Of a stretch of DNA of 36,034 bases, positions 1 through 8,900 are shown piece after piece. The position numbers were made by a program, and so were the translations under genes. The DNA lies in the NCBI GenBank assembly GCA_902792555.1, contig CADAZW010000012.1:1-36034 (forward strand), read 5' to 3'. The first letter of the stretch is position 1. Every line of letters starts with the position of its first letter. This DNA is from an uncultured Bacteroidales bacterium (lineage in GTDB: Bacteria > Bacteroidota > Bacteroidia > Bacteroidales > Bacteroidaceae). The notes below the pieces were generated by a model that saw nothing but the letters and a program-made list of their open reading frames with translations, was not told where the DNA came from and did not search any database.

Positions 1-710
1 CAAAAACAGCCCTCCCAGATTACAAAAAGGGCCTCTTGCGGTGCAGGCTCAGTGGCATACACTGAAAGAAATTACCAGAAATTATTCAGAAATTTATGGC
101 GATTTCTTCGCGCGTACATTATTTATATAATATATATGAATGCTGTCTCGTTGGCCACGTAGGGTATATATGCTCAGAGCGCACGCGGATGCAACGTACT
201 GATATACAAAGAAAGACAATGATTCATTTCTTCGGCTACGCCACTGGGGGATGTTGCTTTTGCGAGGGCGCACAGAAGCGTTTTTTGATATATAAAAAAA
301 TAAAACGTTTTTTTGCCTGCATTCCTGCATTTTTCCGTTTAAAGGGTTGGTAAAGAGATTGCTCCGTATGCAGGATAATGCAGGCAAGGGTGAGGTGCGA
401 CAAAAGATAAATAATAAGGCGAGGATTAAGTAAAAGCCTCGGAATAAAACTTTTAAGTTTATTCTGATTAATGCGGTTTTACGATAAGCATACAAAGAAT
501 GCAGCCATTCCTGACTGCATTCTATGAGTAATTTGTGCCAACTGCTAAATCCTTGCCTTAGATTTTGCCGCTTCGCGACACGCAGATCATCGCAGATTGG
601 GCAGATGTTATCATTATTTAATCATCAGGCGCGGGTAATCATTGGTTTCTTCGCAACCATTTTTCTCCGCCATAACATAAAGCAAGCTTTCTGTCTATGG
701 CTTAATCGAA
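1..710. other. Non-coding stretch downstream of carB
   Basis: No convincing gene is seen here. The open frames (for example one of 133 codons on the minus strand, 94-495) have no family resemblance, no promoter and unnatural composition. The stretch holds a perfect 9-bp hairpin at 496-523, a smaller CGAGG/CCTCG hairpin near 421-444, and at 76-100 a 25-nt AT-rich sequence that recurs with three mismatches at 23815-23839. It is probably the 3' intergenic region of the carB operon plus whatever gene lies beyond the window edge. Confidence 0.6.
496..523 (-). terminator. Hairpin, possible terminator of the carB operon
   Basis: AGAATGCAG at 496-504 pairs perfectly with CTGCATTCT at 515-523, leaving a 10-nt loop. 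On the minus strand it is followed by a short T-rich run (TTTGTATG). It lies about 190 nt after the carB stop codon, so it could end that transcript. The T tract is weak, so a terminator function is an inference. Confidence 0.4.
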
Positions 711-3700
711 TCATTCAAACTCTTGCCAGCTCTTGATGTGCACTTCGCTTATGGGCACGGTGCAGAAGGCGTTGATGAATGCTGACGCAAGGCGAGCGTT
801 GGTAATGAGCGGTGTGTTGTGGTCGATGGCTGCTCGGCGTATACGGTAGCCGTTGGTGAGCTCGCGGTTGGTATGGTTCTTGGGAATGTTGATGATGAGG
901 TCGAAGCGGTGCTGGGCGATGAGGGTGAGCACGTTGAGGGGGCTCTGGGTGTCCTCGTCGGGCCATAGTGTGGCGGTGGCCTCGATGCCGTTGTCGCGTA
1001 GGAACTTGGCGGTGCCGGCTGATGCGTAGATGGCGTAGCCGCTCTTGTAGAGGAGGCGTGCGGCGTCGAGCAGCTCGACCTTCGACTTGGCCTCGCCGGA
1101 GGAGATCATGACGGCCTTGTCCTTGGAGGGCACCTTGTAGCCTGTGGCGAGCATGGCGAGCAGCAGGGCCTCGCTATAGTCATCGGCCATGCATCCCACC
1201 TCGCCGGTTGAGCTCATGTCAACGCCAAGGATGGGGTCGGCATTCTGCAGGCGTGCGAAGCTGAATTGGCTGGCCTTGACACCGATGCGATCGATGTCGA
1301 AGGCCGATTTATCGGGCCGTTGGTAGGGTGCATCGAGCATGATGCGTGTGGCGGTGTCGATAAGGTTGCGCTTGAGCACCTTGCTGACAAAGGGGAAGGA
1401 GCGGCTTGAGCGCAGGTTACACTCGATGACCTTGACGCTGCCGCTCTTGGCAAGGTACTGTATGTTGAAAGGGCCGCTGATGTTGAGCTCCTTGGCTATG
1501 GCGCGGCTTATCTTCTTGATTTGACGTGCGGTGGAGAAGTAGATCTGCTGTGCGGGGAACACCATGGTGGCGTCGCCGGAGTGTACGCCGGCATATTCGA
1601 TATGCTCACTGATGGCGTACTCCACTATCTCGCCGTGGTCGGCCACGGCGTCGAATTCAATCTCCTTTGTCTCCTGCATAAACTGGCTGACCACTACGGG
1701 GTAGTCCTGGCTGACCTCGGCGGCGAGCTCAAGGCAGCGGCGCAGTTGCTCGTCGGTGTGGCAGACATTCATGGCAGCACCGCTGAGCACATAGCTGGGG
1801 CGCACGAGCACGGGGTAACCTACCTCGTCAACAAACTTCTTGATGTCGTCAACGGAGGTCAGGGCGCTCCATCGGGGCTGGTCGATGCCGAGCTGATCGA
1901 GCATGGCGGAGAACTTATTGCGGTTTTCGGCGCGGTCGATGCTGACGGGCGAGGTGCCGAGGATGGGTACCGACTGGCGGTGGAGCTTCATGGCGAGGTT
2001 GTTGGGTATCTGACCACCGACACTGACAATGACGCCGCGCGGCTGCTCAAGCTCGATGACGTCAAGCACGCGCTCGAAGGTGAGCTCGTCGAAGTAGAGA
2101 CGGTCGCACATGTCATAGTCGGTGGAGACAGTCTCGGGGTTATAGTTGATCATGATGCTCTTGTAGCCAAGCTTGCGTGCGGTCTGTACGGCATTGACGG
2201 AACACCAGTCGAACTCCACACTGCTGCCGATGCGGTAGGCTCCGGAGCCGAGCACGACCACTGACTTCTCATTCTTGAAGTAGTTGACGTCATGGCCCTG
2301 GACTGCGTAGGTGACGTAGAGGTAGTTGGTAAGGTCGGGGTGCTCGCTGGCCACGGTAGGTATGCGTTTGACGGCGGGCTCCACGCCGAGCTGCTTGCGG
2401 CGGCTGCGCACGGCAAGGTTGTCTTTCTCGCCCACGGGGCCGTTGTTGCCGAGCACGAAGCGTGCTATCTGGAAATCGCTGAAGCCGAGGGATTTGGCCT
2501 GATGCATAGTGGCGGCATCGATGTCGTCGAGACTGTTGTAGGTCTGCAGCTTGTGCTCCCAGTCAACAATATTCTTCATGCGTTCGATAAACCAGGGGTC
2601 TATCTTGGTGAGCTGGTAGATTCGGTCGATGGTGTAGCCTTCCTCCAGCGCCTGGGCAATGGCGAAGATGCGGAGGTCGGTGGGGTTGGCGAGCTCGTCG
2701 TCGAGATTGTCGAAGTGCATGTGGCGGTTGCCTACGAATCCGTGCATGCCCTGACCAATCATGCGCAGACCTTTCTGGATAACTTCCTCAAAGCTGCGGC
2801 CTATGCTCATGATCTCGCCCACAGACTTCATGCTGGAACCGATCTTGCGACTGACGCCCTGGAATTTGGTGAGGTCCCAGCGGGGAATCTTGCAGATGAG
2901 GTAGTCGAGTGAGGGTGCCACGTAGGCTGAGTTGGTGGTGCCCATCTCACCTATCTGGTCGAGGGTGTAGCCCAGCGCAATCTTGGCAGCCACGAAAGCC
3001 AGGGGGTAGCCGGTGGCCTTGCTGGCGAGGGCGGAGCTGCGCGAGAGGCGGGCGTTGATCTCGATGATGCGGTAGTCGTTGGTCTCGGCATTGAAGGCGT
3101 ACTGAATGTTGCACTCGCCCACAATGTTGAGGTGGCGTACGCACTTGATGGCGAGGTCCTGCAGATACTTGACCTGCTCGTCGGTGAGCGAGCAGGTGGG
3201 GGCTACCACGATACTCTCGCCGGTGTGGATGCCGAGGGGGTCGAAATTCTCCATAGATGCCACGGTGAAGCAGCGGTCGTTGCTGTCGCGGATAACCTCA
3301 AACTCAATCTCCTTCCAGCCCTTGAGGCATTCCTCCACCAGCACCTGCGGGGCGAAGGTAAAGGCGCTCTCGGCTATTTCGCGGAAGGTATGCTCGTCAG
3401 GACATACGCCGCTGCCCAGTCCGCCCAGTGCATAGGCCGAGCGAATCATGATGGGGTAGCCTATGCGGCGCGCAGCGGCCAGGGCATCGTCCATGGTCTC
3501 GCATGCCTGGCTGACGGGCACCTTGAGGTCGGCCTCGTTAAGCCGCTTGACAAAGCGGTCGCGGTCTTCGGTGTCCATGATGGCCTCCACGCCGGTGCCG
3601 AGCACCTCCACGTCATACTCCTTGAGCACTCCGCTCTGGTAGAGCTCAGTGCCGCAGTTGAGGGCAGTCTGTCCGCCAAAGGCCAGCAGGATGCCGTCGG

Positions 3701-3941
3701 GGCGCTCCTTCTTGATTACCTCGGTAACGAAATGGGTGTTGACGGGCAGGAAGTAGACCTTGTCGGCAATGCCTTCGCTGGTCTGGATGGTTGCCACGTT
3801 GGGATTGATGAGCACGGAGCTGATGCCCTCTTCACGCAGAGCCTTGAGAGCCTGTGAGCCGGAGTAGTCAAACTCGCCGGCCTGACCGATTTTGAGTGCG
3901 CCGCTGCCAAGCACGAGCACTTTCTTGAGATTGGATTTCAT
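711..3941 (-). CDS. carB: Carbamoyl-phosphate synthase large subunit
   Basis: This is the ammonia-using and ATP-using subunit that makes carbamoyl phosphate for arginine and pyrimidine synthesis. The 1076 residues match the usual length of about 1070. Two homologous halves are visible. The first opens with KVLVLGSGALKIGQAGEFDY and the second with VVVLGSGAYRIGSSVEFDW; each contains an ATP-grasp fold. A methylglyoxal-synthase-like regulatory domain forms the last ~130 residues (YAIYASAGTAKFL, then LIINIPKN). The frame is open further upstream, but the ATG at 3941 begins exactly at the family N-terminus (MKSNLKKVLVLGSG) and avoids overlap with the gene before it. It is the last gene of the cluster, 28 nt after the DUF4296 gene. 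The small subunit gene carA is not in the window. Confidence 0.96.
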   Translation of the reverse strand: MKSNLKKVLVLGSGALKIGQAGEFDYSGSQALKALREEGISSVLINPNVATIQTSEGIADKVYFLPVNTHFVTEVIKKERPDGILLAFGGQTALNCGTELYQSGVLKEYDVEVLGTGVEAIMDTEDRDRFVKRLNEADLKVPVSQACETMDDALAAARRIGYPIMIRSAYALGGLGSGVCPDEHTFREIAESAFTFAPQVLVEECLKGWKEIEFEVIRDSNDRCFTVASMENFDPLGIHTGESIVVAPTCSLTDEQVKYLQDLAIKCVRHLNIVGECNIQYAFNAETNDYRIIEINARLSRSSALASKATGYPLAFVAAKIALGYTLDQIGEMGTTNSAYVAPSLDYLICKIPRWDLTKFQGVSRKIGSSMKSVGEIMSIGRSFEEVIQKGLRMIGQGMHGFVGNRHMHFDNLDDELANPTDLRIFAIAQALEEGYTIDRIYQLTKIDPWFIERMKNIVDWEHKLQTYNSLDDIDAATMHQAKSLGFSDFQIARFVLGNNGPVGEKDNLAVRSRRKQLGVEPAVKRIPTVASEHPDLTNYLYVTYAVQGHDVNYFKNEKSVVVLGSGAYRIGSSVEFDWCSVNAVQTARKLGYKSIMINYNPETVSTDYDMCDRLYFDELTFERVLDVIELEQPRGVIVSVGGQIPNNLAMKLHRQSVPILGTSPVSIDRAENRNKFSAMLDQLGIDQPRWSALTSVDDIKKFVDEVGYPVLVRPSYVLSGAAMNVCHTDEQLRRCLELAAEVSQDYPVVVSQFMQETKEIEFDAVADHGEIVEYAISEHIEYAGVHSGDATMVFPAQQIYFSTARQIKKISRAIAKELNISGPFNIQYLAKSGSVKVIECNLRSSRSFPFVSKVLKRNLIDTATRIMLDAPYQRPDKSAFDIDRIGVKASQFSFARLQNADPILGVDMSSTGEVGCMADDYSEALLLAMLATGYKVPSKDKAVMISSGEAKSKVELLDAARLLYKSGYAIYASAGTAKFLRDNGIEATATLWPDEDTQSPLNVLTLIAQHRFDLIINIPKNHTNRELTNGYRIRRAAIDHNTPLITNARLASAFINAFCTVPISEVHIKSWQEFE

Positions 3942-3969
3942 CGTTGTATGGAGTTTTTTCTTGTTGTTT

Positions 3970-4893
3970 CTATTTTTGCAGCAGCTTGCCCTTGGCTGCT
4001 TTGGGTATGGGGCGGGAGTGCATCTGTGAGGGGTCGAGGGCGGGCCCTGTCGCCTGTCCCTCTCCGGCAGGTATGGGAGCGGTTGCTCCCGTGTTGATGG
4101 GGGCTTGGTTGCCACTGTCCTTCTCTGTGGTGAGCGGGGCGGGTGGCTTTATCTCCCTGTGCATTCTGACGAGGGAGGGATTGAAGATAAAGAGCAGGCG
4201 GGGATTGACATTCCACTCGCTAATCATATAGATATAGCCGTACACTCGCTTGATGGGGCTGTTGGCGGCTTCGATGGTAAGGGAGATATCGCTGCTGCCA
4301 TAGACATGGCGCTCGCTGTGGGAAACGCTGTCACCCTCATACTGCACGGCTAGTGCTGCCACGGCATGGCGCGTGCCCTCCTTCTGCACAAACTGTGCGC
4401 GGAAGTTAAGCATAATCTGGTCGTTGGGCTTAAAGGTGGTGTCGCCCTTGACCTCGAAGGTTATACGGTTGTTGAATCCGTTGCCGCTGAGTAGGTAGAA
4501 ATTGTGGCCGTTCCACACGTTGGCCGTGTCGCCCGTGGCGGCAAGGGTTGAATAGCGGTTGACGTCGTTGGTTTCCTCGCCCACGTCGCCCAGCTCGGCA
4601 TGCAGGCGGTCGCTAATGCGCTTGTAGACTTTCTGCAGCACCTCCATGTGCTGGTAGTACCATACGAGTGAGCTGTCGAACTCGGCCTCGCTCACCCCAT
4701 TGTCGCGCAGACATGCCAGGACATAGGCACGGCCCTTAATCTCAGCGCTGTCGCCATCCTTGGCCATGGCTATGGCCAGGTGGTATTGGTAGAGGATTTT
4801 CTCCATCTTGCCCTCGCTCAGAATGCCGCTCGGTTTGCCGACCTTGCAGGCCGCCAATAGGATAACGACTAATATGTAGAGCAGATGGCGCAT
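3970..4893 (-). CDS. DUF4296 domain lipoprotein
   Basis: Predicted lipoprotein of 307 residues. The N-terminus MRHLLYILVVILLAAC is a signal peptide ending in a lipobox with the lipidated cysteine at position 16. The next ~90 residues (GILSEGKMEKILYQYHLAIAM and onward) match DUF4296, a helical domain of unknown function common in Bacteroidetes and usually found beside lspA. The C-terminal part is Pro/Ala/Thr-rich low complexity, rather long for the family. The start codon lies 4 nt after the lspA stop, so the two are almost certainly co-translated. This placement fits a lipoprotein whose signal is cut by its neighbour's product. The biochemical role is unknown. Confidence 0.85.
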   Translation of the reverse strand: MRHLLYILVVILLAACKVGKPSGILSEGKMEKILYQYHLAIAMAKDGDSAEIKGRAYVLACLRDNGVSEAEFDSSLVWYYQHMEVLQKVYKRISDRLHAELGDVGEETNDVNRYSTLAATGDTANVWNGHNFYLLSGNGFNNRITFEVKGDTTFKPNDQIMLNFRAQFVQKEGTRHAVAALAVQYEGDSVSHSERHVYGSSDISLTIEAANSPIKRVYGYIYMISEWNVNPRLLFIFNPSLVRMHREIKPPAPLTTEKDSGNQAPINTGATAPIPAGEGQATGPALDPSQMHSRPIPKAAKGKLLQK

Positions 4894-4897
4894 GGGG

Positions 4898-5542
4898 CTA
4901 GTCGGTGTCTGTCTTCTTGCGAGCGAACAGTTGGTTGAGGGTTTTGTAGTAGCAAATCACCAGCAGTGCACCTCCCGTGGAGATGGCTGCGTCGGCGAAG
5001 TTGAATATCGGGCTGAAGAAGACGAAGTGGTCGCCGCCCACTATGGGCACCCATTGGGGCCAGTTGGTGTCGATGATGGGGAAGTAGAACATGTCCACCA
5101 CGCGGCCCTCCATCAGGCTGCCGTAGCCCTGACCTATAGGCACCAGCGAGGCTGGCGTCAGGCCGTTGCTGTCGGTGAAGATGAGGCCGTAGAACACATT
5201 GTCGATAATGTTGCCCATGGCTCCTGCCAGCACCATCGCCAGCAGCAGGACGAAGCCCCATTTGACGTGCTCCTTTGCGGTGATGCGCCACATGGCCCAT
5301 GCCAGCAGGCCCACGGCCAGCAGGCGGAAGACGGTGAGCATCAGTGTGCCTACGAACTGCATCCCGAAGGCCATGCCCTTGTTTTCCACAAAGGCTATGT
5401 AGGCCCAGTCGGCCAGGCGAATGCTCTCGCCTGGGCACAGGGTGGTCTTTACCCACACCTTCAGCCATTGGTCAATGCACAGAATCAGCAGCACGACGGT
5501 CAGCGCCGCCAGCTTCTTCTTCGTCGCAATGCTTATGGTCAT
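4898..5542 (-). CDS. lspA: Lipoprotein signal peptidase (signal peptidase II)
   Basis: Inner-membrane aspartic protease that removes the signal peptide from lipidated prolipoproteins. The protein has 214 residues and four hydrophobic segments. Family motifs are clear: DQWLKVWV (Asp24), NKGMAFG (Asn54), GNIIDN with catalytic Asp114, and FNFADAAI with catalytic Asp184. The stretch between the two catalytic motifs is longer than in proteobacterial enzymes, which is usual in Bacteroidetes. It lies between the DksA-like gene (12-nt gap) and the DUF4296 lipoprotein gene (4-nt gap), the conserved Bacteroidetes order. Confidence 0.95.
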   Translation of the reverse strand: MTISIATKKKLAALTVVLLILCIDQWLKVWVKTTLCPGESIRLADWAYIAFVENKGMAFGMQFVGTLMLTVFRLLAVGLLAWAMWRITAKEHVKWGFVLLLAMVLAGAMGNIIDNVFYGLIFTDSNGLTPASLVPIGQGYGSLMEGRVVDMFYFPIIDTNWPQWVPIVGGDHFVFFSPIFNFADAAISTGGALLVICYYKTLNQLFARKKTDTD

Positions 5543-5554
5543 CGTGGCGCCGGG

Positions 5555-5941
5555 TTAGTCTTTGCGGTTTTTCATCTGCTTGGCCTCGATGCTGAGGGTG
5601 GCATGCGGCACGGCGCGCAGGCGCTCCTTGGGGATGAGCTTGCCGGTCACGCGGCAGATGCCGTAGGTCTTGTTCTCTATTCTGATGAGGGCGTTCTGCA
5701 GATTGTCGATAAATTTCTTCTGACGGGCAGCGAGGGTGTTGAGTTCCTCTTTGCTCTGCGTGGCGTAGCCTTCCTCCATCACCTTGTAGGTGGGTGATGT
5801 GTCGTCTACGGTGTTGGAATCTCTGTGGGTAAGCGCTGCAAGGATCTGATCGTAGTCTGCGCGGGCCACTTCCAATTTCTGAAGGATAATCTCCTTGAAC
5901 TCCTGGAGTTCTTCGTCGCTATAGCGTTTCTTCTCTGCCAT
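5555..5941 (-). CDS. TraR/DksA family protein with reduced zinc site
   Basis: Small protein of 128 residues with a helical coiled-coil region (about 10-90) and the DksA-type C-terminal module YGICRVTGKLIPKERLRAVP. DksA proteins act with ppGpp on RNA polymerase. In this protein only one cysteine of the usual four is present (Cys96); the partner positions are Thr and Ala/Ser, so classical zinc binding looks lost. The form CRVTGKLIPKERL is common among Bacteroidetes homologues, so this is a family variant and not decay. It sits 45 nt after ileS and 12 nt before lspA. The role in transcription is inferred from the family only. Confidence 0.85.
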   Translation of the reverse strand: MAEKKRYSDEELQEFKEIILQKLEVARADYDQILAALTHRDSNTVDDTSPTYKVMEEGYATQSKEELNTLAARQKKFIDNLQNALIRIENKTYGICRVTGKLIPKERLRAVPHATLSIEAKQMKNRKD

Positions 5942-5986
5942 AGTAATTATTGATTTGATTAGTGGTTGGGTAAGAACCTTTTATTT

Positions 5987-8900
5987 TTATATTTTCTCTA
6001 TCTTAGCATTGAGCACGAAGTCTTCAAAGTCGAGCTTGTCGGCCTCCAGCTTGGGCTCAAAGGTGAGGTTGTCGCAAAGCACCTGGGTGAGTATGAAGTC
6101 GCGGTGGGCCTCCACGGCGTCGCGCACTTCGGCATTGTCCTCCAGGGTGATGCTGATATGGTCGGTAATTTCGAATCCCTGCTCCTTGCGGTAGTTCTGG
6201 ATGCGCTTCACCACCTCGCGGGCCATGCCCTCCTTGCGGAGTTCGTCGGTCACGGTGAGGTCGAGGGCCACGGTCAGTGTGCCTTCGTTGGTAACGCTCC
6301 ATCCGGGGATGTCCTGATTGAATATCTCCACGTCGTCGCGCTCCACCACCACGCTCTGCCCTTCCACCTCAATCTGCAGTTTGCCGTCGGCCTCGAGCTG
6401 GCTGATCTGCTCCTGGCTGAGGGCGCTCACGGCCTTGGAGGCGGGGCCCATCAGCTTGCCGAGTTTCTTGCCCATCACGCGGAAGTTGCACTTGACGGTC
6501 TTGACCAGGTTGATGCCGGCCACATAGCGTATCTCCTTCACGTTGAGCTCGCTTGTGATGATGGGGCTCATCTCGTCGATGCTCTGCTGCTCGGCCTCGC
6601 TGCCTACGGGTATCATGATGCACTGCAGGGGCTGGCGCACGATGATTTTCTCCTTCTTGCGGAGCGACAGGCCCATCGACACAATCTTCTGCGCCTTGAG
6701 CATCTGTGCCTCCAGGGCCTCGTCTATCAGGCTCTCGTCGGCCTCGGGGTAGGCCTGCAGGTGTACGCTCTGCTCCTGGCCGCAGAGGTCGCGGTATAGT
6801 TTGTCGGAGTAGAAGGGCGCCAGCGGAGCCATCAGGCGTGCCACGGTTTCAAGGCAGGTGTAGAGCGAGCGGTAGGCGCTGAGCTTGTCGTCGTCAAGGC
6901 TGCTGCGCCAGAAGCGCTTGCGGTTGAGGCGCACATACCAGTTGGAGAGGTCGTCGATGACGAAGGCCTCTATCAGTCGGCCGGCGGTGGTGAGGTCGTA
7001 GTCCTCGTAGCAGGCGGTTACCTTCTTGACCAGGGTGTTGAGGGCTGAGACTATCCAGCGGTCGATGCGGGGAGTAAGAGGCCTATCCCCAGCCCCTCCC
7101 AAAAGGAGGGGAGAGCCCCAGCCGTCCACGTTGGCATACATGGCGAAGAAGCTGTAGGTCTGGTATAGCTTGCTGAAGAGGCCGCGGGCCGTCTCCTGCA
7201 CGCCCGTCTCGTCGAAGCGGAGGTTGTCCCAGGGCTGCGAGTTGGTAATCATATACCATCTGAGGGGGTCGCTGCCATACTTGCTGATAGCCTCAAAGGG
7301 GTCCACGGCATTGCCCAGGCGCTTCGACATCTTGTTGCCGTTCTTGTCGAGCACCAGTCCGTTGGAGATGACGGCCTTGTAGGCCACACTGTCAAACACC
7401 ATGGTGGCTATGGCGTGGAGGGTGAAGAACCATCCGCGCGTCTGGTCAACGCCCTCGGCAATGAAGTCGGCGGGGTAGCAGAGTCCCCGGTCGAGGGCAT
7501 CCTTATTCTCAAAGGGGTAGTGAATCTGTGCGTAGGGCATGGCGCCGCTGTCAAACCATACGTCGATAAGGTCGAGCTCCCTCTTCATCGGCTGGCCGGT
7601 GGGGCTGCAGAGTACAATCTGGTCCACGTAGGGGCGGTGCAGGTCAATCTTGTGATAGTTCTCCTGGCTATAGTCGCCGGGCACGAAGCCCTTGTCCTTC
7701 AGGGGGTTGCTCTGCATGAGGCCGGCCTTGACGCTCTTCTCAATCTCGTCGTAGAGCTCCTGTATGCTGCCGATGCAAATCTCCTCGCGGGTGTCGCGGT
7801 TGCGCCAGATGGGCAGCGGCGTGCCCCAGTAGCGCGAGCGGCTGAGGTTCCAGTCGTTGAGGTTCTCCAGCCATTTGCCGAAGCGGCCGGTGCCCGTCGA
7901 GTCGGGTTTCCACAGGATGGTCCTGTTGAGTTCCATCATGCGCTCCTTCATGGCCGTGGAGCGGATAAACCAGCTGTCGAGCGGATAGTAGAGCACAGGC
8001 TTGTCGGTGCGCCAGCAGTGGGGGTAGTTGTGTACGTGCTTCTCAATGCGGAAGGCTGTGCCCTCCTGCTTCATCTCCATGCACAGCACTATGTTGAGGT
8101 CCTCGGTCTTCTGCAGGGCCTTTTCGTCGAGGTCGGCATACTTGGGGTCGTAGGCGTTCTTCACGAAGTCGCCGGCGTGGTGCCAGTAGCTGTCGTTGAC
8201 GCAGGTCTGCATAAAGGCGTCGTCCATGTCGTCCTTCACGAAATATTTGCCTGTGAAGTCCACCATCGGGCGGGTGTCGCCGGCCTTGTCGATGATGAAC
8301 AGTGAGGGGATGCCGGCATCCTTGGCCACCTTGGCATCGTCGGCGCCGAAGGTGGGTGCGATGTGTACGATGCCCGTACCGTCCTCGGTGGTCACGTAGT
8401 CGCCCGGAATGACGCGGAAGGCGTCGGCGCTCTTGTCAACGGCGCGGCCGTCCTCCAGTGCGCAGGGCTTAACCCAGGGGAAGAGCTGCTCATAATGGAG
8501 GCCCACCAGCTCGGAGCCCTTCCACTCGCCCACCACTTCGGGCTTGTAGTCGCCCTCCTCCTTGGGCTCTGGGAAATAGACATCCTTGCGGGCCTTGGCC
8601 ACGATGTAGATAGCCTCCTCGCCGGTGTAGGGGTTCTTGCCCCTCACGGCCACGTAGTCAATCTTCGGGCCCACGCAGAGGGCGGTGTTGCTGGGCAGGG
8701 TCCACGGCGTGGTCGTCCATGCCAGGATATAGATTGGGAGCCTATCCCCAACCCGGAGCCTACCCCCAACCCCTCCCAAGGGGAGGGGAGTCCTGGCGTC
8801 AGAGTCCTCCCCCTTGAGGGGGGAGTCAGAGAGGGGCTGAGAGATGAAGGGAGCTTCCTTCACCCTGAACTGCGCCGTCACGGTGGTGTCCTTCACGTCG

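Noticed and set aside
94..495. A 133-codon minus-strand frame with a hydrophobic segment
   Set aside because: No promoter, no family resemblance, and AT-rich intergenic composition; an export-type protein cannot be supported.
3942..4115. Longer N-terminus for CarB
   Set aside because: The extra 58 residues are Pro/Arg-rich and overlap the DUF4296 gene in another frame; the family start is at 3941.
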